In this document: positions 53,659 to 61,174 of the stretch, piece after piece
Position numbering within the stretch: the stretch's first letter is position 1
Layout: each line of letters starts with the position of its first letter
Assembly (NCBI GenBank): GCA_002364215.1
Contig: DEXQ01000015.1
Coordinates: forward strand, 30,098-94,097
Direction: 5' to 3'
DNA length: 64,000 nt
Source of the DNA: Aequorivita sp. UBA3180
GTDB taxonomy: Bacteria; Bacteroidota; Bacteroidia; Flavobacteriales; Flavobacteriaceae
The notes under the pieces: generated by a model
Told to the model about the DNA's origin: nothing
Databases searched by the model: none
Seen by the model: the letters and a program-made list of their open reading frames with translations, nothing else
Translations under genes and position numbers: made by a program

Positions 53659-55011
53659 TTATTCGGCATTGTCCAAAAATTCCTTGAACTTCTCTGCCCA
53701 TTTATCAAAAAACCGCTTTGAGGTTTTTTGTTCCTTTTCTTTATTTTTTTCTTCTTTAGTTTCTTCTTTAATTTCGGTTTCGTCAGCTTTTTTTTCAGTT
53801 TCTTCCGAAGCAACTTCATGTGAAAAACGCTTCATCAATGAAGATTTTTCCTTGCTTTCTAAACTATTCAGCACCAAACCTACAGCCGTTGCATACATAG
53901 GACTGGTGGTTTCGGCGTCACTATCACCGGCCAAATGCTCATTAGGATAGCCAATGCGCGTGTCCATTCCCGTGATATATTCTACCAATTGTTTTATATG
54001 CTGAAGCTGAGCGCCACCACCAGTGAGCACAATGCCCGCAATAAGCTTCTTTTTAGGATCCTCATGGCCGTAATTTTTTATTTCCATATATACCTGCTCG
54101 ATAATCTCGATAACACGGGCATGGATTATTTTTGAAAGATTTTTTAAGCTAATTTCCTTTGGTTCTCTTCCACGAAGTCCGGGAATAGAAACAATCTCGT
54201 TATCCTTGTTTTCTCCGGGCCAAGCGGAGCCAAATTTTATTTTCAGAAGTTCAGCCTGTTTTTCGATTATGGAACAGCCTTCTTTTATGTCTTCGGTGAT
54301 AACATTTCCTCCAAAAGGAATTACGGCTGTATGACGAATGATGCCGTCTTTAAAAATTGCCAAATCTGTCGTTCCACCTCCTATATCAATCAGAGCTACA
54401 CCAGCTTCTTTTTCTTCTTGGCTTAAAACTGCTTTTGCCGAAGCCAAGGGTTCCAATGTGATCGCTGAAAGTTCAAGACCAGCACTTTTAATGCATCTCC
54501 CTACATTTCTGATGGAAGAAACCTGCCCAACTACTACGTGAAAATTAGCTTCCAATCGTGCGCCATACATTCCAATAGGCTCTTTTATTTCGGCTTGCCC
54601 ATCAACTTTAAAGTCTTGGGGAAGTACATGCAAAATTTCTTCTCCGGGAAGCATTACCAGCTTATGCACCTGGTTGCAAAGACGGTCTATATCCTCTTCT
54701 TTTATAACATCTTCACCATTGGGACGGGTGATGTAATCACTATGCTGAAGACTACGTATGTGTTGACCTGCTATGCCTACAACAACTTCCTTAATTTTCA
54801 TTCCTGAAGAAGTTTCGGCATCCTGAACCGCTTGCTGAATGGACTGAATGGTTTGGGTAATGTTGTTTACCACGCCACGGTGCACGCCAAGGCTCTTTGC
54901 CTTTCCTATTCCCAATACCTCCATTTTGCCGTAATCGTTCTTTCTACCAATCATAGCAACTATCTTGGTAGTTCCAATATCCAATCCTACAGCAATATTA
55001 TCATTTTCCAT
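53659..55011 (-). CDS. ftsA: Cell division protein FtsA
   Basis: Actin-like membrane tether of FtsZ. Starting at the ATG 55009-55011 (MENDNIAVGLDIGTTK) it has 450 residues; an in-frame ATG 21 nt upstream would overlap ftsQ by 17 nt and is less likely. Phosphate loops GLDIGTTKIVAMIG and IDIGGGTTDLAIF, and C-terminal VLTGGGAQL, mark the ATPase. The C-terminal tail is acidic/basic (EKKADETEIKEETKEEKNK) and ends in an amphipathic FFDKWAEKFKEFLDN helix suited to membrane binding. Confidence 0.95.
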   Translation of the reverse strand: MENDNIAVGLDIGTTKIVAMIGRKNDYGKMEVLGIGKAKSLGVHRGVVNNITQTIQSIQQAVQDAETSSGMKIKEVVVGIAGQHIRSLQHSDYITRPNGEDVIKEEDIDRLCNQVHKLVMLPGEEILHVLPQDFKVDGQAEIKEPIGMYGARLEANFHVVVGQVSSIRNVGRCIKSAGLELSAITLEPLASAKAVLSQEEKEAGVALIDIGGGTTDLAIFKDGIIRHTAVIPFGGNVITEDIKEGCSIIEKQAELLKIKFGSAWPGENKDNEIVSIPGLRGREPKEISLKNLSKIIHARVIEIIEQVYMEIKNYGHEDPKKKLIAGIVLTGGGAQLQHIKQLVEYITGMDTRIGYPNEHLAGDSDAETTSPMYATAVGLVLNSLESKEKSSLMKRFSHEVASEETEKKADETEIKEETKEEKNKEKEQKTSKRFFDKWAEKFKEFLDNAE

Positions 55012-55015
55012 GGCC

Positions 55016-55732
55016 TTACTTTTTTGTGGCAATTACCTGACTTTCGAACTTCAGATTTACCATATTGTACCCATACAGTGTACTGTCCTGTTTTGTTTTT
55101 TTATAAAATGCTTTAAAGTTTTGAAACTTTTTCTCAATGTTTTCCGGTTTACCAAAAAGCACTTTAAAGTTTGCTTTTCTAAGCTCCAATTCTATCTCGC
55201 CGTTCGTTTTTCTGTTTAAACCCACCACGCTTCGTCTCATAAATTCATCGTCATTGATTTTTAGCAGCAATTGGGTAACTTCAGCAAAATTATTTTTTGA
55301 AATTCCCGTAATTAATGGCACCCTTGCCGAGTAAACATCAGATAACGGCATCTTTTTTCCGTCAGCGTCTAAATAATAATCCGGCGAAGCGGACACCCTG
55401 CCTATTGGTTTGCGTTGTTCAATCTTTGCCCCCAGCGTACCGTCAACAGATACATAGACCTGAGCATCACGAACCATAGGATTTTCCTGCAGTCTCTGCT
55501 CCATCTTCTTCAAAACTAAAGTTTCTTTGCCTATGCTCGTAACCTTGGCTTGATTTTGTATCAACAATTTATTAACTGTATTGTATGTTATAAATGGACT
55601 GTTTTCATCTACAAATTCTACGTCCAGTTTAGTCAATTTTCTGGCGTCATTTCGCTTTTTTGTAAAGCTGAAAAGAAACGCCATAATGCCAAGCAAAATG
55701 ATAAATTTGATGATTTCAATACTACGTTTCAT
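55016..55732 (-). CDS. ftsQ: Cell division protein FtsQ
   Basis: 238-residue bitopic membrane protein: one N-terminal helix (IIKFIILLGIMAFLFSF, about 6-24), a POTRA-like region (about 35-110) and the FtsQ beta domain. Sequence is divergent from E. coli; assignment rests on topology, ASPDYYLDADGKKMPLS, and position between murC and ftsA. Overlaps murC by 11 nt. Confidence 0.9.
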   Translation of the reverse strand: MKRSIEIIKFIILLGIMAFLFSFTKKRNDARKLTKLDVEFVDENSPFITYNTVNKLLIQNQAKVTSIGKETLVLKKMEQRLQENPMVRDAQVYVSVDGTLGAKIEQRKPIGRVSASPDYYLDADGKKMPLSDVYSARVPLITGISKNNFAEVTQLLLKINDDEFMRRSVVGLNRKTNGEIELELRKANFKVLFGKPENIEKKFQNFKAFYKKTKQDSTLYGYNMVNLKFESQVIATKK

Positions 55733-57077
55733 TTTTCAGGATTTTGGTTAACTTATTCACTTCAGCGCCTATATCTCCAGCACCCACGAGCAATTTTATT
55801 CTGCATTTTGACTTCAGCAGCACTTCGGGAAGGGCAGATTTAAAAACCAAACGTTTATTTTCTGCAACAACTTGTTTTAAAAGCCATTCAGAGGTTATTC
55901 CTTCAATAGGTTCTTCCCTCGCAGGATAAATGTCTAGCAGCACCACTTCATCAAATTGTGATAGACTTTTTGCAAAACCTTCTGCAAAATCACGTGTTCT
56001 GCTGTAAAGATGTGGCTGGAAAACAATCTGTTTGTGATCGTTGGGGTACATTTCATCAACAGCTTGATACAGTGCATCAATTTCTGTGGGATGATGTGCA
56101 TAGTCATCAATCAAAACCAATGCGCCGGTTTTAATTTTATATGAAAAGCGACGTTTTACCCCTTTAAAAGATGCCAATGCTTTGGACAGACGATCGGTTG
56201 GGGAGCCTGCTAAAATCGCCATGCCCAAAGCCATGATGGCATTTGTAAGATTGTGGTGCCCAGGAAGATGGAATGTTAAATTTTCCAAAGTTTCGTTTGG
56301 GGTTTTTAAGTTAAAAATGTATGCCCCGTTCTCTATTTTTATGTCTTGCGCTTCGTAATCTGCGGATTCTCCCACAGCAACCGTCATCCCGTCCAATGGA
56401 AGGTTCTTTTTTATGAAAACGTTTTCTTCTTTCTCAACCAATTTTGAAAAAGCTCTAAACGCAGTTTCTATTTCGGCAGCATCCCCATAAATATCCAAAT
56501 GATCCGCGTCCATTGAAGTTACGCAGGCAATATCTGGACGAAGCTGCAGGAAGGAACGGTCAAATTCATCTGCTTCCACGACCGTTATTTCACTACCCTT
56601 GTAAATAAAATTTGAGTTGTAGTTTTCCGCAATTCCGCCCAAAAAAGCGGTGACGGGCATATCACATTCCGTCAATAAATGTCCTAAAATTGCCGAAGTC
56701 GTTGTTTTTCCGTGCGTACCGGCAACTGCCAAACAAAGTGTGTTTTTTGAGACTTCACCTAAAAGTTGGGCGCGTTTAAGGATTGTAAATTCTTCGGAAA
56801 AGAAATAATTTAAAATTTTATTCCCCTTTGGAATGGCGGGCGTATAAACAATCAAAACGTTTTCCTTGGAAAGCACTCCACTTTGAATCTCAGAAATTTC
56901 ATCAATAAATGTTACTGGAATGCCTTCGGCAACCAATTCATCCGTTAAATCGGTCGATGTTTTGTCGTAACCAAAAACATTCTTTCCCTGCATTTTAAAG
57001 TAACGCGCAAGCGCACTCATCCCAATGCCGCCGATGCCTACGAAGTAAAAGGTTTGTATTTGATTTAAATCTTTCAA
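55722..57077 (-). CDS. murC: UDP-N-acetylmuramate--L-alanine ligase
   Basis: Adds L-Ala to UDP-MurNAc in the first peptide step of the wall precursor. 451 residues with the dinucleotide-like loop GIGGIGMSALA (14-24), ATP loop AGTHGKTTT at 119-127 and DDYAHHPTEI in the middle. Starts 2 nt after the murG stop. Confidence 0.96.
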   Translation of the reverse strand: MKDLNQIQTFYFVGIGGIGMSALARYFKMQGKNVFGYDKTSTDLTDELVAEGIPVTFIDEISEIQSGVLSKENVLIVYTPAIPKGNKILNYFFSEEFTILKRAQLLGEVSKNTLCLAVAGTHGKTTTSAILGHLLTECDMPVTAFLGGIAENYNSNFIYKGSEITVVEADEFDRSFLQLRPDIACVTSMDADHLDIYGDAAEIETAFRAFSKLVEKEENVFIKKNLPLDGMTVAVGESADYEAQDIKIENGAYIFNLKTPNETLENLTFHLPGHHNLTNAIMALGMAILAGSPTDRLSKALASFKGVKRRFSYKIKTGALVLIDDYAHHPTEIDALYQAVDEMYPNDHKQIVFQPHLYSRTRDFAEGFAKSLSQFDEVVLLDIYPAREEPIEGITSEWLLKQVVAENKRLVFKSALPEVLLKSKCRIKLLVGAGDIGAEVNKLTKILKNET

Positions 57078-57079
57078 TT

Positions 57080-58168
57080 TTAAGCTTTCAATAATTTTTC
57101 AATCTCTTCAACTATATCTTTTGTGGCGTTTGGTTTTGCCAGTTTTTTTATGTTTTCAGAAAGGGTTTTCTGCTTTTCTTCGGAAACCAACAATGCGGAA
57201 AATTCCTTTTCAAATTTGGCATCCAGCTCACTTTCCTTTATCAATAACGCAGCATTTTTTTCTGAGATTGCCAACGCATTTTTGGTCTGGTGGTCTTCGG
57301 CCACATTGGGCGAAGGAATAAAAATTACCGGTTTGCCCACCAAACACAGTTCCGAAACCGATAGTGCGCCCGCCCGCGAAATAATGAAATCTGCTGTCGC
57401 ATAGGCCAAATCCATCCGGTTTAAGAAGGTATGTACCTGCACACTTGCCGAGCCTTTGTCTTTATATGCTTCTTCGTAATATTTTCCGCACTGCCAGATT
57501 ACTTGTAGATTTTGTTTTTCGAAAAAAGGAAGTGACTTTTCTATCAATTGGTTTATTCTTTTTGCACCCAAACTTCCGCCCAACACCAACAAAGTTTTCT
57601 TTTCCTTTTTTAAATTGAAGAAAGTCCTGGCTTCTTCTTTTTTTGAAGAAATATCAAGCAAATCCTGTCGCACGGGATTGCCAGTTATCTTTACTTTTTC
57701 CGCAGGAAAGAATTTTTCCATCCTTTCATACGCCACACAAATTTTCTGTACTTTCCCACCCAACCACTTATTTGTGATTCCCGCATGGCTGTTCTGCTCT
57801 TGAATTAAACAGGGAATACCTTTCAAAGCGGCCATTCGCAACAAGGGAGCACTTGCATAACCTCCCGTACCGATTGCAACATCTGGCTTAAACTTTTTAA
57901 GAATTTTAAGCGATTTGCCAAGACTGGAAACAAGTTTCAACGGAAATGCTAAATTCTGCAACGACAAATTGCGTTGAAGTCCCGAGATCCAAAGCCCTTT
58001 TATTTTATAGCCTGCCTGTGGCACTTTTTCCATTTCCATTCTATCCTTAGCGCCAACGAATAAAAATTCAGCATCGGGAAAACGGGTTTTTAACTCGTTC
58101 GCAATGGCAACCGCAGGGTAAATGTGACCTCCGGTTCCGCCTCCTGATATGATGAATTTATATTTCAA
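57080..58168 (-). CDS. murG: UDP-GlcNAc--lipid-I N-acetylglucosaminyltransferase MurG
   Basis: Makes lipid II at the inner face of the membrane. 362 residues, GT28 fold: SGGGTGGHIYPAVAIANEL at the N-terminus, QEQNSHAGITNKWL, and ISRAGALSVSELCLVGKP with VAEDHQTKNA in the donor domain. ATG overlaps the ftsW stop by 4 nt. Confidence 0.96.
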   Translation of the reverse strand: MKYKFIISGGGTGGHIYPAVAIANELKTRFPDAEFLFVGAKDRMEMEKVPQAGYKIKGLWISGLQRNLSLQNLAFPLKLVSSLGKSLKILKKFKPDVAIGTGGYASAPLLRMAALKGIPCLIQEQNSHAGITNKWLGGKVQKICVAYERMEKFFPAEKVKITGNPVRQDLLDISSKKEEARTFFNLKKEKKTLLVLGGSLGAKRINQLIEKSLPFFEKQNLQVIWQCGKYYEEAYKDKGSASVQVHTFLNRMDLAYATADFIISRAGALSVSELCLVGKPVIFIPSPNVAEDHQTKNALAISEKNAALLIKESELDAKFEKEFSALLVSEEKQKTLSENIKKLAKPNATKDIVEEIEKLLKA

Positions 58169-59355
58169 ATTGTTTCGCTTAAAATATCCAATGGGTTTTC
58201 TTCTGTTTCTTCTTTTGCAACCACTTCACGTTTTGCACTTACACTTAAAATCATGCCAAGTGCGAGACATGTCATCCAAATTGACGTTCCTCCACTACTT
58301 ATCAATGGTAAGTTTTGGCCCGTTACGGGGAATAATTCTACGGCTACGGCCATATTTATCATTGCACGAAAAACAATAGGCAAACCAACGCCGATGACAA
58401 GTAATTTTCCAAAAACAGAAGTGGATTTGTGTGCTACCACGACAATTCTAAAAAGAAGAAACAAATACAGCACCATTAAAAACATTCCGCCCAAAAGGCC
58501 AAATTCTTCAACGATTATTGCATAAATAAAATCTGAGGATGACTGCGGCAAAAAGTTTTTCTGAACACTTTTGCCCGGTCCCAAACCTGCCACACCGCCT
58601 GAAGCAATTGCTATTTTTGCTTTTTCTATTTGGTAATCGGCTTCGGTGTCTGTGTCATCACTAAAATTTTCAACTCGACTTATCCAAGTATCCACACGGT
58701 TTGGGAAAACACCTGGAAATGCTTTTGCGGTAAGCACGAAAAGCGTGAGGAAGATTATTCCCGCACCTAGTATTATCCCTAAATACTTCAACGGATACCC
58801 GCCTACGAAAACGAGCATTACAATCATTGAAAAAAAGATTGCAGTGGTAGAAAAGTTAGCAGGAAGTATTAATGCAAGCACTATAAATACAGGCACCCAT
58901 AGCGGTAGTATTGTTTCTTTAAAAGTTACCGTTTTTCCTTTTATGCGCGAAAGATAACGCGCCACATAAGTCATCAAAACCACTCCAGCCAGTGTTGAAG
59001 TCTGAAATGTTATACCCACAAACGGCAAGCGTATCCACCTACTTGCGTTTGCACCGTCAATCGTGGTTCCTTCCGCCATTGTGATAATCAACAGCAGGAT
59101 AATAACGGGCATGGCGATAATGGAAAGCCCCCGGAAATAGTGATAAGGTATTTTATGAACGCCATACAGAATTCCAAAGCCCAATACAAGGTGTGAAAAA
59201 TGGCGCAGTAAATATGGCAGCGTGCTTCCATCTCCATACAAATAGGCAAGGTTGCTACTGGAGCTATATACCGGCAAAAAGGAAAATAACGCCAAAAGGC
59301 CTACAATTCCCCAGATTGCTTTATCACCCTGTATGTAATTGAAAATGTTTTTCAC
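58165..59355 (-). CDS. ftsW: SEDS-family peptidoglycan polymerase FtsW
   Basis: 396 residues with about ten membrane helices and SEDS motifs (GLGPGKSVQKNFLPQSSSDFIYAIIVEEFG; PLISSGGTSIWMTCLALG, each split here by their known loops). Works with the FtsI homologue at the right edge in septal wall synthesis. Upstream spacer to murD consists of a heptamer array. Confidence 0.94.
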   Translation of the reverse strand: MKNIFNYIQGDKAIWGIVGLLALFSFLPVYSSSSNLAYLYGDGSTLPYLLRHFSHLVLGFGILYGVHKIPYHYFRGLSIIAMPVIILLLIITMAEGTTIDGANASRWIRLPFVGITFQTSTLAGVVLMTYVARYLSRIKGKTVTFKETILPLWVPVFIVLALILPANFSTTAIFFSMIVMLVFVGGYPLKYLGIILGAGIIFLTLFVLTAKAFPGVFPNRVDTWISRVENFSDDTDTEADYQIEKAKIAIASGGVAGLGPGKSVQKNFLPQSSSDFIYAIIVEEFGLLGGMFLMVLYLFLLFRIVVVAHKSTSVFGKLLVIGVGLPIVFRAMINMAVAVELFPVTGQNLPLISSGGTSIWMTCLALGMILSVSAKREVVAKEETEENPLDILSETI

Positions 59356-59362
59356 TTGATAT

Positions 59363-59407
59363 GTTTCTGGTTTCTAAAATTTCGTATTTCAGTTTTCGTA
59401 TTTTGTT
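59363..59407. repeat. One-sided heptamer array in the ftsW-murD spacer
   Basis: GTTTCTG, GTTTCTA, then after a 2-nt slip TTTCGTA, TTTCAGT, TTTCGTA, TTTTGTT, i.e. TTTC cores at 59364, 59371, 59380, 59387 and 59394. The array fills the 54-nt gap up to the murD stop. No facing half. Confidence 0.65.
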
Positions 59408-59409
59408 TT

Positions 59410-60789
59410 TTACAAATTTCTAACTGCTTCCTTAAATTGTCTGCCGCGGTCTTCGTAATTTTCAAATAGATCAAAACTCGCACAAGCCGGCGATAGCAAA
59501 ACAGTGTTATTCCTTTCTGCCAACTTGTACGCAATTTGCACCGCCATAGTCATTGAATCCGTTTCCACGATAGTATCCACAATATTTCCAAAGGCTGTGA
59601 TTAATTTTTCATTGTCTACCCCCAAGCAGATTATTGCCTTTACTTTTTCGTTTACCAACGGCAACAACTCACTGTAATCATTCCCTTTATCCACACCGCC
59701 AACAATCCACACGGTTGGGTTTTCCATACTGTCCAGCGCAAAAAATGTAGCATTTACATTGGTGGCTTTGGAATCGTTGATGTACATCACATTGTTGATT
59801 TTTAAAACCTTTTCCAACCTGTGCTCCACGCCCTGAAATCCTTCCAGACTTTCACGGATTGTCTGTTTTCTGATTCTCAATAATGTGGCTACCGTTGATG
59901 CAGCCATTGCGTTCTTTACATTGTGTTCCCCTTGTATTCCGATTGTTGCGATTGGCATAGTAAATTCTGTATTATTTATTTTTATTATTATTTCGTTGTT
60001 TCTTTTAAAAGCTCCCTGGTTCAGTTCTTTTTTTACCGAAAAAGGCAGCGGTTGTGATTTTATGGAATTTTGCGAAAGCCACTTTATTATTTCAACATCA
60101 TCTGCATCATAAATGAAGTAATCCTGCGAGGTTTGGTTCATCGTTATCCGAAATTTTGAAGCGATATAATTTTCATATTTATAATCATATCGGTCCAAAT
60201 GGTCCGGACTCAAGTTGGTCAAAACTGCGATGTGCGGTGCAAAGGTTTCAATGCCGTCAAGCTGAAAACTGCTGAGTTCGAGTACGAAGTTTTCGTACTT
60301 TTCTTCGGAAACCTGCTCTGCGAAACTCTTTCCGATGTTTCCTCCCAACGCCACATTAAGTCCGCCGTCTTTCAGCAATTTATAGGTCAAACTTGCGGTG
60401 GTTGTTTTTCCGTTGCTACCCGTGATTCCTACAATGGTTGCCTTTGTATATTTTGCGGCAAACTCAATTTCAGAAATGACCTTCACCCCCTTTTCGCGCA
60501 ACTTTTTAACAATTGGCGCCTTATCGGGAATTCCCGGACTTTTCATCACAATATCTGCGGAAAGGATTTTGGCTTCGGAATGGCCTTCCTCTTCCCATTC
60601 AATTCCATTATTTATAAGAACTTGTTTGTACTTCTCTTTTATTTTTCCGAAGTCTGAAACAAACACCTCAAACCCCTTCTTTTTTCCTAAAATGGCTGTG
60701 CCTACCCCACTTTCTCCTCCTCCGAGAATTACGATTCTCGATTTACGATTTACGATTGACGATTTATGATTTGTGCCCATCTTTTCCAT
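59410..60789 (-). CDS. murD: UDP-N-acetylmuramoyl-L-alanine--D-glutamate ligase with repeat-derived N-terminus
   Basis: Adds D-Glu to UDP-MurNAc-L-Ala. 459 residues: ILGGGESGVGTAIL at 21-34, ATP loop GITGSNGKTTT (121-131), and C-terminal SPACASFDLF. The first 20 residues are unusual: MEKMGT followed by two 7-residue copies, NHKSSIV and NRKSRIV (7-20), encoded by the heptamer array at 60730-60771. Homologues usually begin two or three residues before the VILGGGESG strand. The only usable starts are 60789 and 60780, both within the element, and the first overlaps the four-helix gene by 26 nt. Confidence 0.93.
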   Translation of the reverse strand: MEKMGTNHKSSIVNRKSRIVILGGGESGVGTAILGKKKGFEVFVSDFGKIKEKYKQVLINNGIEWEEEGHSEAKILSADIVMKSPGIPDKAPIVKKLREKGVKVISEIEFAAKYTKATIVGITGSNGKTTTASLTYKLLKDGGLNVALGGNIGKSFAEQVSEEKYENFVLELSSFQLDGIETFAPHIAVLTNLSPDHLDRYDYKYENYIASKFRITMNQTSQDYFIYDADDVEIIKWLSQNSIKSQPLPFSVKKELNQGAFKRNNEIIIKINNTEFTMPIATIGIQGEHNVKNAMAASTVATLLRIRKQTIRESLEGFQGVEHRLEKVLKINNVMYINDSKATNVNATFFALDSMENPTVWIVGGVDKGNDYSELLPLVNEKVKAIICLGVDNEKLITAFGNIVDTIVETDSMTMAVQIAYKLAERNNTVLLSPACASFDLFENYEDRGRQFKEAVRNL

Positions 60790-61166
60790 CTAATCTTTTT
60801 CGAATCGTTTTTATTGACGCAATTGTAATGGAAAGAAATTCGTCAGCTTCCTTATGCAATCGGTCAATTTCCTCGTGATGTGATTCGGACATTTCTTTCA
60901 ATATTTCTAAGAAAAACATACTTTCATCCGCCTCCTCTTCCCCAATTTTCAATTTGTTTATAAAATCCCTATCGGATTTTCCTCTACATGCCGCTCTATA
61001 ATTGGCTCCTACTGAACTTGAACATCTAATTAATTGATTACAATAAGCATTATATTCTCTTGAGATAGGAAACCTCATACACAACTTTCCCACATCAACT
61101 GCAAATCGCAACATTCTCTTTTTAATTTCTTCCTTCATAATCGTAAATCCAAAATCGTATATCGTA
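60730..61166. mobile_element. Putative four-helix-bundle (IVP/S23) element with inverted heptamer arrays
   Basis: A 437-bp unit. Left end: six 7-nt units TACGATT, CTCGATT, TACGATT, TACGATT, GACGATT, TATGATT (60730-60771). Right end: AATCGTA, AATCCAA, AATCGTA, TATCGTA (61139-61166). The consensus units are exact reverse complements, so the arrays face each other around a single gene whose stop codon lies in the left array and whose ATG directly adjoins the right one. It interrupts the mraY-murD junction. Mobility is inferred; no target-site duplication can be proved from one copy. Confidence 0.7.
60764..61138 (-). CDS. Four-helix bundle protein of the 23S rRNA intervening-sequence (IVP/S23) family
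   Basis: 124 residues, all helical, no signal peptide. The family signature is CSSSVGANYRAACRGKSDRDF (about 39-59, the usual S-S-x-G-A-N-x-x-E-A form) followed by KLKIGEEEADESMFFLE. Family members were first noticed in intervening sequences of 23S rRNA genes and are structurally like the bAvd accessory protein of diversity-generating retroelements; their function is unknown. Here it sits within a cell-wall operon, bounded by inverted heptamer arrays, and its end overlaps the murD start by 26 nt. No reverse transcriptase or variable repeat is nearby. Confidence 0.88.
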   Translation of the reverse strand: MKEEIKKRMLRFAVDVGKLCMRFPISREYNAYCNQLIRCSSSVGANYRAACRGKSDRDFINKLKIGEEEADESMFFLEILKEMSESHHEEIDRLHKEADEFLSITIASIKTIRKRLDGKDGHKS

Positions 61167-61174
61167 AATAATCC

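Noticed and set aside
53192..53950. 252-residue open frame on the plus strand across ftsZ and ftsA
   Set aside because: Antisense shadow of the FtsZ GTPase domain and FtsA tail; hydrophobic Ser/Pro-rich content is typical of reverse-complemented Glu/Lys/Gly-rich genes.
60730..61166. Interpretation of the four-helix locus as a diversity-generating retroelement or CRISPR
   Set aside because: No reverse transcriptase, no template/variable repeat pair with A-directed mutations, and the 7-nt units are far too short and have no spacers.
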